Below, piece by piece: positions 1-8,272 of a DNA stretch of 36,724 nt. Numbering within the stretch: position 1 is the stretch's first letter; each line of letters begins with the position of its first letter. Origin of the DNA: an uncultured bacterium. GTDB taxonomy: Bacteria; Verrucomicrobiota; Verrucomicrobiia; Verrucomicrobiales; Akkermansiaceae. The stretch covers positions 1 to 36,724 of the forward strand of contig CAMEZO010000007.1 of the NCBI GenBank assembly GCA_945947905.1. The letters run 5' to 3'. The notes beneath the pieces are model-generated. The model was not told where the DNA came from. It saw nothing but the letters and a program-made list of their open reading frames with translations, and ran no database searches. Both the position numbers and the translations under genes were made by a program.

Positions 1-732
1 CCTCGTTTGAGTTTTATCCCGAGTCGGATCCACCATACAGAGAGTTTACTAAGCCCCAATAGGGCTTGGGTACACGCAAACGGCGGCCCATTGTCACTTC
101 TGATGCTTTTGTGCAATCCGTACTTCTTGAACGTGTCCGTCATTGCCGCCCTCACACTTTCCTCCCGGCAGTCGCTCAAAAGTGTAACCGCCAAGACATA
201 TCGGCTAGCCGCATCCCGAATGGTCAAGGGGTAACACTTTCTCTTCCCGTCGCGTGAATACCACCATCCCTTAAAGTCGATGGTCCACTCATCGTTGACT
301 GTCGGTTCTTCCCCCTTGCTTTCATCCAATCTTACCTGCTCCACCCGGTTGCGGCGTCTTCGCGGCTTATCAATCATCCCCGATTTCCTGAGGATTCGAT
401 GAATGGTACTCCTTGCCGGAATCGGCTCCAAGCTCTCCCTGCGGAGCACGGATTGTATTTTATCCGCTCCCCAACTCTTATGAGCCTGCCGTATACTGAT
501 GATGCGACAGATAACCTCTGTGCTCAGCTTTGTCGGCTGATTCTTCGGGGCTCTGCACATGTCTCGAAGGCCCTGCGCACCGGCACTCTCATAGCGCTTC
601 AAGCCACTTGTATCCGGTCTTGCGGCTGATGTGAAACTTCTCGCAGGCCTCTGTCATTGTGACGGAGGCCTTCTGAACGTACTGAACGAACTCCATTCTC
701 ATTTGGTTACAGCTTTTGGATTCCCAAGGCAT
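1..732 (-). pseudogene. IS481-family transposase, frameshifted and cut by the window edge
   Basis: Read on the minus strand from ATG at 732, the protein starts MPWESKSCNQMRMEF and has an N-terminal helix-turn-helix (TEACEKFHISRKTGYKWL) typical of IS481 transposases. The frame then meets TGA at 589-591. One extra base near 597-603 explains this: without it translation continues as KRYESAGAQGLRDM and on through the DDE integrase core. The first catalytic Asp lies in WTIDFKGWW and the second in IRSDNGPPF, followed by the family-typical LGLSKLSVWWIRLGI. The catalytic Glu would lie beyond base 1. IS481 enzymes are normally a single ORF, and no slippery heptamer is visible, so I read this as a disabling frameshift; an assembly error is the alternative. 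Confidence 0.85.
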
Positions 733-738
733 AGCGTC

Positions 739-767
739 ATTATGCCACATTCTGCCCAAAAGTGTAA
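739..767 (-). promoter_or_regulatory. Promoter of the IS481 transposase
   Basis: On the minus strand, TTACAC (762-767) and CATAAT (739-744) are separated by 17 bp. The -10 ends 6 bp before the ATG at 732, the same close spacing seen at many genes in this window. Confidence 0.45.
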
Positions 768-987
768 CCTATGTGGTGGTATTTTTTTGTAACCTATCTC
801 ATGGAGATGTACCGGGATTACCCCCTACTCATACAAGGGAATCACGAAACAGAGATTAGATTTGGCTGAGTATTCTTGCACATTATGAATTGCCTTGTAT
901 CCGAGTATTTCCTCCCGATAAGTGCGAATTCAAAGGATTGATTGAGGGATGATTAATGGGTTGATTAAAATGCCTTGAACAATTATC

Positions 988-1016
988 TTGACTTAACAAG
1001 GAACGCGTGATAGCAT
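988..1016 (+). promoter_or_regulatory. Promoter of the 1026 membrane-protein gene
   Basis: TTGACT (988-993), 17 bp, TAGCAT (1011-1016); the GTG start at 1026 follows 9 bp later. This supports GTG 1026 as the start, since an in-frame TAG at 1011 excludes any longer protein. Confidence 0.5.
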
Positions 1017-1025
1017 CTCTGTATT

Positions 1026-2045
1026 GTGATAGTATCTAATGTTTCGATATACGGAAGGAAACTACTCCTTGGTATTCTGCCTTTATTTGTAATAAGTGGT
1101 TGCTTCTCTTTTCGTTTTTTCCTGCAATATATGCAAGAGCCCAGCAACGGTATTCTCTTTGGAAACGGTCTTTTTTTTCTTATCTTCATATTTTGTCTAA
1201 TATTCTTATTATACTTATTAGCAGGAAAGATACATATCCTTTGCGGCAACGGCAACGAAGCAATCTCTATTAAGTCTTCTTTTTTTACAGTAAAAGAAAG
1301 GCATATCACGCTTTCAAAAAACGATTGTTTATTATTACAATGTGAAGAAGGTGAGCGACTTGAACGTTATGATATTTTTCACTCACGCGTGCGCATGTCA
1401 GTAATTCCTATCTACTATGTGATAAAAGCAGAGGATAACGGAGAGCTTATATTGAGATTCAGCGAGAAACAAGCCGCTATAGAAGCCTTTGATTATATAT
1501 GTCAAAGTTTCCCAGCTATAGATAGAAGGGTAGATTTTGGTGACGAAAAGCGTATTTTAAGGGTGCGCAAACTTCTTTGGTTAATGACATTGAAGAATTT
1601 CCTTCTTTTTGTTTCTATTGTAACCAGCTTAGTAAGTATAGTTTTATTTTTCTTTTCGTATTGTATTCATGCTGATGTATTCGAAAAAAACTGGGAACGA
1701 TGCAATATCTATGTTGTACGTGAACATGCAGATAATGCTTATGTAAGGGTGCGAATCTCTAAACAGTCAAAAGAACTAAAATGCAGAGTTTTGAGTAACG
1801 ATTTGTCGACTTTGAGTGATGCGGCTAAAAAAAGAGAGGAAATAGAGGCATACATAGCGTTCGGCAATTCTCCCGAGCTAAGACTTTCTTCTCCTAATGT
1901 AACAAATTTTGTGTTGTTCATATCTATGGCAGGTGGCATGCTGTTCATATCGATGTCTCTATTTTTTCTTTTCATCAGAACTAAAAATAAATTACGATTG
2001 GAAACTTCCGTTACTGAAAGAGGCAACACGCTCTTATATTGGTAA
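1026..2045 (+). CDS. Hypothetical membrane protein with four transmembrane helices
   Basis: 339 aa, not recognised. Four hydrophobic segments are visible, at about residues 12-34, 46-68, 187-214 and 295-320, giving two helix hairpins. Between helices 2 and 3 lies a soluble stretch of about 115 residues; between helices 3 and 4 about 80. The first soluble part, with alternating beta-like segments (SSFFTVKERHITL, VIPIYYVIKAEDNGELILRF), could be a bacterial PH-like fold, but that is a guess from pattern only. The start is GTG with no Shine-Dalgarno sequence; a promoter ends 9 bp upstream. The base composition is clearly AT-richer than the operon that follows, and the neighbour is an insertion sequence, which together suggest recent acquisition. 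No operon partner is visible; the next gene is convergent. Confidence 0.75.
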   Translation: MIVSNVSIYGRKLLLGILPLFVISGCFSFRFFLQYMQEPSNGILFGNGLFFLIFIFCLIFLLYLLAGKIHILCGNGNEAISIKSSFFTVKERHITLSKNDCLLLQCEEGERLERYDIFHSRVRMSVIPIYYVIKAEDNGELILRFSEKQAAIEAFDYICQSFPAIDRRVDFGDEKRILRVRKLLWLMTLKNFLLFVSIVTSLVSIVLFFFSYCIHADVFEKNWERCNIYVVREHADNAYVRVRISKQSKELKCRVLSNDLSTLSDAAKKREEIEAYIAFGNSPELRLSSPNVTNFVLFISMAGGMLFISMSLFFLFIRTKNKLRLETSVTERGNTLLYW

Positions 2046-2165
2046 AGGGATTTCACGCTCCTGCATGCCGCCGAGGAAGTGTTTTCTTTATGCTTTCAAA
2101 ATCCCTGAAAGTCTTACAGATCGTCAGGCGGAGATGAGACACAGGGCGAATTTAAAGGGCTGTGG

Positions 2166-2732
2166 TCAGCTCTCTATGCTCGAGATAAGGGCGGAGACGG
2201 GATCGGGGAGCCACCCCTCCGGCACGGGCGTGCGGGAAAGGAGGCAGCGACGAATGGCAGAAGACGAGGCGGGGTGGTAAGCTCCGTCGATGAAGAGAGA
2301 ACGCACACCGGGACGCGGCTGCGGGGGAGCACCGCGGTGGTAGACGATAAAAGTAAGGTGGGTGATGAGGTAATCATACCCGGCCCAGCGGTGAAGCTGC
2401 TCCCACTGATCCGTCCCGAGCAGCCAGAACAGCTCGTCCTCCGGGCATTGAGTACGGAAGGCCTCTACCAGGCGCCAACTCCAACTGGGGGCCGGCAGGC
2501 GCAGGTCAAGATCCGACACCTCCGCCCAAGGCACCCCCTCCACCGCCGCACGGAGCAACTGCAGGCGCACCTCGGCCGGAAACAGCCCCGCCCCCTCCTG
2601 CTTAAAGGGTGAGCGGTTGGCCGGCAGAAACACCACCCGCTGCAGGCCCGCCTGTTCCTGCGCCGCCGCCGCGATAGCCAAGTGACCGGCGTGCACGGGG
2701 TCAAAACTTCCGCCGAAGAGGCAGGTCTTCAT
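2166..2732 (-). CDS. nadD: Nicotinate-nucleotide adenylyltransferase
   Basis: Joins ATP and nicotinate mononucleotide to give deamido-NAD in cytoplasmic NAD synthesis. The nucleotidylyl-transferase signature GGSFDPVHAGHL is at residues 7-18 (the H-x-G-H motif that binds ATP phosphates), and the C-terminal SSSAIRR near residue 157 matches the family ISSTxIR motif. LLGTDQWEQLHRW in the middle also fits. The length of 188 aa is normal. The start ATG (2732) shares one base with the stop of the upstream M23 gene (TGATG), so the two are translationally coupled; an in-frame GTG one codon earlier (2735) is the alternative start. It is the last gene of the nusA-infB run. No clear terminator is seen in 2046-2165. 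Confidence 0.93.
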   Translation of the reverse strand: MKTCLFGGSFDPVHAGHLAIAAAAQEQAGLQRVVFLPANRSPFKQEGAGLFPAEVRLQLLRAAVEGVPWAEVSDLDLRLPAPSWSWRLVEAFRTQCPEDELFWLLGTDQWEQLHRWAGYDYLITHLTFIVYHRGAPPQPRPGVRSLFIDGAYHPASSSAIRRCLLSRTPVPEGWLPDPVSALISSIES

Positions 2733-3415
2733 CACAGTCCCTCGGTATCTTTGTAGGGCAGGAAACCGCCGATGGGGAGCTTAATGAGCTTACCCGGCTC
2801 CGGAGTCAGGCGGCGGTAGTGATTGATGAAATCTGAGAGGCTCCCGTAGTTGCGGGCGTTCTTGGGGATACCCTGCTGCCCGCAGTTGACAAGCACGTTA
2901 TAATGCAACTCCGAGTGCAGGTGAGCCGGAAACATCCCCCGATTGGTACCGATGGTGCCGATCTGGTCCCCGCGCTGCACGATTTGGCCAAGGACCACAT
3001 CAATGCGATCCAGATGCCCGTAAAGAGTCTGGCAGCACAGCACCTTACCTGTTTTGGGTTCACGGAAAGCATGGCGAACGATAACCACGTTTCCCCAACG
3101 CCCGCGGGCATCCGCCGCGTAGGTCACCAAGCCGGTGCCGATGGTGTAAACGGGATCCCCCAAATCTGAATTACCGCCGCCGTTGCCGTTCCAGTCCTCA
3201 CCCATGTGGCGGGGAGAAGCGAGACGAAGGCCGCGGGACTTGTAGTACCCCGCGCCGTCCGGCTTGCCGACGGGGTAATCAAACCCATCTGCCAGCGGAA
3301 CGAAAGCCCACTTGCCATCCGGCGTTTTGCGAGCCATTTCCACAGCATTGATCGGCGCACTGCTCACGGCGAGCAGCGCAAGAATCAGCAGTAAGCGGCG
3401 GTAAAGGTGAGCCAT
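2732..3415 (-). CDS. Secreted M23-family metallopeptidase
   Basis: 227 aa with an N-terminal signal sequence (hydrophobic residues 8-20, likely cut near residue 24). The M23/LytM zinc-site motifs are complete: HMGED (His70, Asp74), YGHLD (His134) and HLH at 165-167. Members of this family cut peptide cross-links of peptidoglycan or act as scaffolds. With all ligands present this one should be an active endopeptidase in the periplasm. It lies 69 bp after the AsmA-like gene and overlaps nadD by one base, so it belongs to the end of the nusA operon. There are no LysM or coiled-coil regions, so it is a catalytic domain plus signal peptide. Its peptide specificity cannot be read from the sequence. 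Confidence 0.85.
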   Translation of the reverse strand: MAHLYRRLLLILALLAVSSAPINAVEMARKTPDGKWAFVPLADGFDYPVGKPDGAGYYKSRGLRLASPRHMGEDWNGNGGGNSDLGDPVYTIGTGLVTYAADARGRWGNVVIVRHAFREPKTGKVLCCQTLYGHLDRIDVVLGQIVQRGDQIGTIGTNRGMFPAHLHSELHYNVLVNCGQQGIPKNARNYGSLSDFINHYRRLTPEPGKLIKLPIGGFLPYKDTEGL

Positions 3416-3484
3416 GGGCGCATTGTATCACACGCACCCCCCACCCCGCAAGCCCCAATTTCGGGCTGACGCAAAATAGCCCCC

Positions 3485-6400
3485 TCAACGCCGCTTGCGG
3501 GATGACTTGCGCGCGGGTTTGGGATGCAGCAGCGGCTCCGGCTTCTTGGAAGTCGGGTGCGCCTCCCCGAAGATGGACTTGATCATACGCAGGTCTTTCT
3601 CCGGAATACCGGGACGGAGCAGGACGCTCCACGAAATCTCGTTGACGGTGCCGGTTATCTTAAAATTGAAAAGATAATCCAGCGTTGAGAACAGGAACCC
3701 CGGCAAGCTGTTGACCTTAGGCTCCAGCGTCGCGCTGATACCCAGGGTGTCCAGGTTGATATCAAAATCATTCACATGCACGTTCAGGTTATTTCCCTTC
3801 ACCTTGAAGGACTCAGCCAGAAGATGCCCGCCGACGATACCGAAATCCGCATAGGCCTCGCGCAGGGTCATGTTGGTGAAATGGTTGATAAACGGGATGT
3901 GATTGATAGGCCCCGTAAAGGCATGATCAATGAAGGTATCCCAGGGATTTTCCTCATCCGTGTCCGGCTTCTTGGCCGCCTTCTTACCGAGCACACCGGT
4001 CTTTGTGCCGTCCTGCTGCGCCTCCTTCTTGTTGCGGTTGAAGAAAGACATCACGCGGTTGGGGATAAGCGTAATCAGCGAGCGCACGGGACTGAAAATT
4101 CCCAGCTCCAGCAGATTACCATCAATGACGGAGAGCGAGCCGTAGCCCTTGAGATTGTTGAGGTCCGGCAACTGATAGCGGAAACGGAAATCCGCAGCGC
4201 AAAGAGCACGGCTGAGATCCGCCCCGTAGGCAGCGGCAAGCTCGCGCAGGTTCACGTTCTTCATGTTCACATACCCATCCAGCAAGGTATGCTCACCGCT
4301 GAAATCAATGTTCAACTGAGCATTGACAATACCCGAGAAGGTCATCGCGTTCAGCCGATCCAGATAAACCGAGGTATCATTGATGCGGATGAAACCGGTG
4401 AGCTTGTCCAGCGGGTAACCCGTACTCAGGAAATCGAAAACGGTATCCCGAGGAGCACGCAGGCTGATGGTCCCCGTCATGGGCTGCGTGCAGTCATCCG
4501 CAATGGGGAAACGGCAGTAGTCCGCCCGCACATCCACGGGAGAGAAGAACAGGACATCCTTCATGAAGTCGCGGAGCGGGTAATAGAAAGTACCGATGGA
4601 ATAGGCGGGGTAAACGGTACCGGAGAGCTTGTTGAGCTCCACGGTACTGCGCTGAATATCCAGCACCACGGACTCACCCTGCAGAACGCTGCGCGCGGGG
4701 GGATTCGCCCGGTCATCCGGAGCAAGCTCGCTCTTCGCCAGCTCCCTGAGCCAGGGCGCATTATTGAAGTCCATGTAGGGGTTGCGCAGGGTGATAATCG
4801 TCTCTCGCGGGATGATGTTACCCTGTGCGTCCTTCATGCCGCTCTTCTCCACCACATCCACGATGCAGCTCACCGTATTCAGGGCGGAGAACGGTTGCAC
4901 GCCGTCCTCCTTGTTCGGCACCTCTTCTCCCGTGGGCTTTCCGTCCGCGTCTTTCACCGCCTTGATGCCGCCGAGGAGGTACTCAATGTTCCGGAGCTCG
5001 GCACGGCAGACGCTGTGCAGGGAGAGGCCGTTCGAGTAATCGATGGTCACATCGATATCCGATACCTTGGACTGCGCCCCCGCGGGCATGCGAAAATCAC
5101 GGATAATCTCGTGAGCAGCGTTCAGGTCCAACAGCTCATCGATAACGGTAGGCAAGATATCCGTCTCGCCGGTAATATGCACCTGCCCCGCTGTGTTCCC
5201 CCGGAATCGGGTGTTGAGCTGCTGCTTGCCGGGCAGATGCGTGAGCTGCAGGGTACCGGAGTACTGCACGGGGGCACCGGCTTTCTCCTGACGCGCCTGC
5301 GCCGCCACGGACAGCGCTACCTCGTTCTCCCGCCCGCGGAGCATGGGAACATTGTGGGACGTGCGCACCAGGTGAGGCAGCTCCACCCGAGCCTCGGCAG
5401 CGTGCAGGCAGGGCCCTTCTGCCAAGCCCAAGGTGGCGCTTCCGGCCAGCGTCAACGCCTCCGGCCAGCGGATGTCCTCCGTCTGTACCCCGACCGCCGT
5501 CAGGAAATCCGCCAGGGTCGCAGGGTGGAGGTTAGCCTGCATATCCCGCAGGCTGATGATGTTATCCGCACTCCAATCCACGACCAAGGAGAGAGCCTGC
5601 CCCGTCTCCGTATCCCCCAAGAGGCACTGCAGGGCCGCCTGTTGTGCCCCCGGAGAGTCGGCCCGCACAGAGAGCTCGCCGTACTGACGGCTGCCGTAGG
5701 AGAAAGCCCCTGTACCGAGCTCGAGCGCCACACGGGTCGGGCGGAAAGCCTTGTCCCCCTTCAGCGGAATGTCGTCCGCCTCGAACTTCTTCAGCGCCGC
5801 GTTGTCGACCCGCGCCTCGCCGAGGGTGAGGGAATGCGAGGCACCGGTGATCGTGAGCTGCTCGATGGCATCCCACCCCTGCGGGAGCCGGCATGCCACA
5901 TTCAGGCTCACCCCCGGAATACTGAGGGAAAGTTCCCCCGCGCCGCCGGAAATACGGCGTGCCGCCAGAGTCAATCGCGGCTGCACGGCTTCCTTGTTCA
6001 TGGGCGGGACCAGCTCCTCCAGCGCAAGGGTGAGCCCCTCCGCATGCCAATCCGCGCCGTCCGCATGCTCCGCCGCGGCCTGCAGCGAGACTCCGGCTAC
6101 CCCCAAAGCCTTCTCCCCGGACGGCGGCTGCAGCTCGCGCGCGTGCAGATTCACCTGCAGCCCGCTGAGGGTCTGTGCCTCCTCGCCTGTACCGAGGTGC
6201 ACGCTGTCCGCCGAGAGGCGCACCTGCGCATGCCGGACAAAGGGCAGCTCCGTGGCCGACTCCGCCCGACACCCCTCCGCCACCAAGCTGATGCGCGGCC
6301 CGAGCAGCTCCGCCTCCCCGTAACTGAGTCCCGGCATGCGGACGACGGCGTGCACATACTCCGGGCGGGGAATGAGCTCCTCCAAGCGGGTCGGCTCCCC

Positions 6401-7864
6401 GTCAGCGGGGGAAGCAACAAAACGCAGCTTGGCATCGAGCCCCAGGGAGCTGCCGAGGGTAAGCCCCTCCGGCAGCGCTATGGGGGAGCCGGTGAAATAC
6501 TCCGCAATATCAAGCACATCCTGCACATCCACCTCGCCGTGCAGGTAAGCTACATCGGCTTCCCTGCCGGTGTTGAACATGCCCTCGATACCGCGATCAT
6601 CATCAAACATGATCTTGAGCTTGTCCACATGCAGACGTTGCCCGTTGTAGAAAAAAGAAAGGTAAGCCTGCTTCAGAAGCGTGGGCCCCAGGTACAGGTC
6701 TTTCTGGTCCAGGCCCACACGCACCTCCGCCCGCTTGGGGGCCTCCCCGGGGATGTCGGAAAGCTCGGCATTGGCCTTCACGGAGATGCCCAGCGGCATC
6801 TTGGCGTTGCTGCGAATACCGCGCAGAACGGGGGGAATATCATCTCCGAGAACGGTTCGGAGCAGGTCGAAGAGCATGAGTTGCCCGTCAATCTGCAGAG
6901 CTGCCTCTCGTGTGTTGAGGTCATACGCTCCGCGCAGAGCAATCTCCGTATCGGGTTGCACCGTGCGGAGGGAGATACTGTTAACATGCAGACGCCCGGT
7001 GTGGTACTCCACATCGGCCTTGAAGTCCCGGAGGTGGATGACGGGCAGCTCCTGCACCTCCGTGCCCTCCGCCTCCACCCCGGGAAGCGGCGGCAGGGTA
7101 ATACCGGCCATCGGCTTGACGTCCAACTCCTCGATATCGAAACGCGTGCGGACATGCAGCGGCGGGGTTCCGGAGCCGTCCCATTTGCCGAGCCCCACGG
7201 AGGTGTAGATATGGATGTGCGGGGCGCCCGCGGACTTCAGGTTCTCGATCCGCTCATAGACGGTGTACAACAGTTCGCGATTCTCCCGCAGCAGGGCCGC
7301 GATGTCCAAGGGAGCGGTGTCCTTCTTCTCCTGAGTCTCGGCCGGGGTGGGCAGATTGATGCGGCCGCTGAAGTTCAGGTCCAGAAAGTCCTGCACACAG
7401 AGGTGGGCCGTAGCAATGCCGAGGGCACCTTTTCGGTCACCGTTCAGCACAATGCCGCCCGTGGTCAGCTCCAGCGTTCGGCCCCGATCGTCGACCGGCA
7501 GGCTGATGCGCGCCTTGCCCAACCCCACCTGCACGGGCACGACTTCGCCGCACAGCAGGGGCATGAGCCGAACGCCTGCAGAGATATCATCACAGTGCAG
7601 CAGGCGTTGGGTACGTGCACGGTCGGCGTATAATTCCACCCCCTCCACCTTCAGGCCGAGCCCGAGGTCCGGGGCCAGATAAGCTTCCTCGATCTTGAGG
7701 TAGATACCCTCCCGCTCCGCACGCTCGCAGACGCAGTCCAGCAGCGGGCGCGGAATGCCCACCCAAGTGAGCCAAGCCACGCCTAACACCACGGTGAGCA
7801 GCGCAAGCAAGCACAATGCCGGCAGCACGATGCTTTTTCGCCTGATGGGTAGCCTGCGCACCAT
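3485..7864 (-). CDS. Large AsmA-like envelope protein
   Basis: 1459 aa. A basic N-terminus (MVRRLPIRRK) is followed by one transmembrane helix at residues 13-33. A very long periplasmic region then has repeated amphipathic beta segments of the kind seen in AsmA/YhdP/TamB-like proteins (for example LHVDKLKIMFDDDRGIEGMF, FSGIVNAQLNIDFSG, INDTSVYLDRLNAM). The C-terminus is rich in Arg and Lys. Proteins of this class are thought to form long grooves that carry phospholipids between inner and outer membrane. The assignment rests on architecture rather than a strict motif. The gene starts 15 bp after rbfA and precedes the M23 peptidase by 69 bp, so an envelope-maintenance gene is wired into a translation operon. 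The minus-strand frame is open for 4.4 kb with no break. Confidence 0.75.
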   Translation of the reverse strand: MVRRLPIRRKSIVLPALCLLALLTVVLGVAWLTWVGIPRPLLDCVCERAEREGIYLKIEEAYLAPDLGLGLKVEGVELYADRARTQRLLHCDDISAGVRLMPLLCGEVVPVQVGLGKARISLPVDDRGRTLELTTGGIVLNGDRKGALGIATAHLCVQDFLDLNFSGRINLPTPAETQEKKDTAPLDIAALLRENRELLYTVYERIENLKSAGAPHIHIYTSVGLGKWDGSGTPPLHVRTRFDIEELDVKPMAGITLPPLPGVEAEGTEVQELPVIHLRDFKADVEYHTGRLHVNSISLRTVQPDTEIALRGAYDLNTREAALQIDGQLMLFDLLRTVLGDDIPPVLRGIRSNAKMPLGISVKANAELSDIPGEAPKRAEVRVGLDQKDLYLGPTLLKQAYLSFFYNGQRLHVDKLKIMFDDDRGIEGMFNTGREADVAYLHGEVDVQDVLDIAEYFTGSPIALPEGLTLGSSLGLDAKLRFVASPADGEPTRLEELIPRPEYVHAVVRMPGLSYGEAELLGPRISLVAEGCRAESATELPFVRHAQVRLSADSVHLGTGEEAQTLSGLQVNLHARELQPPSGEKALGVAGVSLQAAAEHADGADWHAEGLTLALEELVPPMNKEAVQPRLTLAARRISGGAGELSLSIPGVSLNVACRLPQGWDAIEQLTITGASHSLTLGEARVDNAALKKFEADDIPLKGDKAFRPTRVALELGTGAFSYGSRQYGELSVRADSPGAQQAALQCLLGDTETGQALSLVVDWSADNIISLRDMQANLHPATLADFLTAVGVQTEDIRWPEALTLAGSATLGLAEGPCLHAAEARVELPHLVRTSHNVPMLRGRENEVALSVAAQARQEKAGAPVQYSGTLQLTHLPGKQQLNTRFRGNTAGQVHITGETDILPTVIDELLDLNAAHEIIRDFRMPAGAQSKVSDIDVTIDYSNGLSLHSVCRAELRNIEYLLGGIKAVKDADGKPTGEEVPNKEDGVQPFSALNTVSCIVDVVEKSGMKDAQGNIIPRETIITLRNPYMDFNNAPWLRELAKSELAPDDRANPPARSVLQGESVVLDIQRSTVELNKLSGTVYPAYSIGTFYYPLRDFMKDVLFFSPVDVRADYCRFPIADDCTQPMTGTISLRAPRDTVFDFLSTGYPLDKLTGFIRINDTSVYLDRLNAMTFSGIVNAQLNIDFSGEHTLLDGYVNMKNVNLRELAAAYGADLSRALCAADFRFRYQLPDLNNLKGYGSLSVIDGNLLELGIFSPVRSLITLIPNRVMSFFNRNKKEAQQDGTKTGVLGKKAAKKPDTDEENPWDTFIDHAFTGPINHIPFINHFTNMTLREAYADFGIVGGHLLAESFKVKGNNLNVHVNDFDINLDTLGISATLEPKVNSLPGFLFSTLDYLFNFKITGTVNEISWSVLLRPGIPEKDLRMIKSIFGEAHPTSKKPEPLLHPKPARKSSRKRR

Positions 7865-7879
7865 GGAGCCGCCTTCGCC

Positions 7880-8266
7880 TCAGATTTCCGGGTCGCTCTC
7901 CCCCTCCGGCAACGGGGGAGCCTTCGGTAGGTTTTTGTCGATGTCCTCCAACAGATTCACCAGCTCCACCCCGCGGCGGGCCGAGTCATCGTGCTTGAAG
8001 GTGAGGCGAGGCGTGCAGCGCAGGACAACCCGCTTGCTCAAGGCTCGCTGGATCTCACCCCGGTGCCGCGTGAGCTTATCAATCACCTGCGCGGGAGCCA
8101 TACGGCCCACCACACCGACCCACACACGGCCTTCCTTCAAGTCCTCCGTCACCTCCACGTCCAGAATGGAGACGATGGTGCCGTGCCATTCAAACTCCTT
8201 CTGAATGTAGGTGCCGATCTCCCGCTTGAGGAGCTCGTTGACTTTTTCTAATCTGCGGGATGCCAT
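7880..8266 (-). CDS. rbfA: Ribosome-binding factor A
   Basis: 128 aa. A small KH-fold protein that binds the 30S subunit during 16S rRNA maturation. The N-terminus (SRRLEKVNELLKREIGTYI) and the strand-helix region (VTEDLKEGRVWVGV) are typical, and the central ALSKRVVLRCTPRLTF matches the family consensus of RxxPxLxF. The Pro/Glu-rich tail after residue 113 is variable in the family. It starts 6 bp after infB, the usual infB-rbfA order. Confidence 0.92.
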   Translation of the reverse strand: MASRRLEKVNELLKREIGTYIQKEFEWHGTIVSILDVEVTEDLKEGRVWVGVVGRMAPAQVIDKLTRHRGEIQRALSKRVVLRCTPRLTFKHDDSARRGVELVNLLEDIDKNLPKAPPLPEGESDPEI

Positions 8267-8272
8267 GCGGAA

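Larger units (their letters stand above)
1..797 (-). mobile_element. IS481-family insertion sequence, right part only
   Basis: The transposase-coding end of an insertion sequence runs off the left edge. Its upstream end carries two direct copies of GTAACCTAT (764-772 and 789-797), taken here as the terminal region of the element; the exact terminus cannot be set because the other end is outside the window. The reading frame is interrupted, so this copy looks unable to move by itself. It borders an AT-richer membrane-protein gene, consistent with an accessory segment. Confidence 0.75.

Noticed and set aside
983-1309. Minus-strand ORF of 108 codons overlapping the start of the 1026 gene
   Set aside because: Low-complexity Lys/Arg-rich translation of AT-rich antisense DNA; the plus strand has the promoter and the transmembrane pattern.
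3776-7633. A 1285-codon plus-strand open frame opposite the AsmA-like gene
   Set aside because: It is antisense shadow of a GC-rich gene: His/Arg/Gln-rich, without domains, promoter or ribosome site. The minus-strand frame has a membrane anchor and fits the operon.
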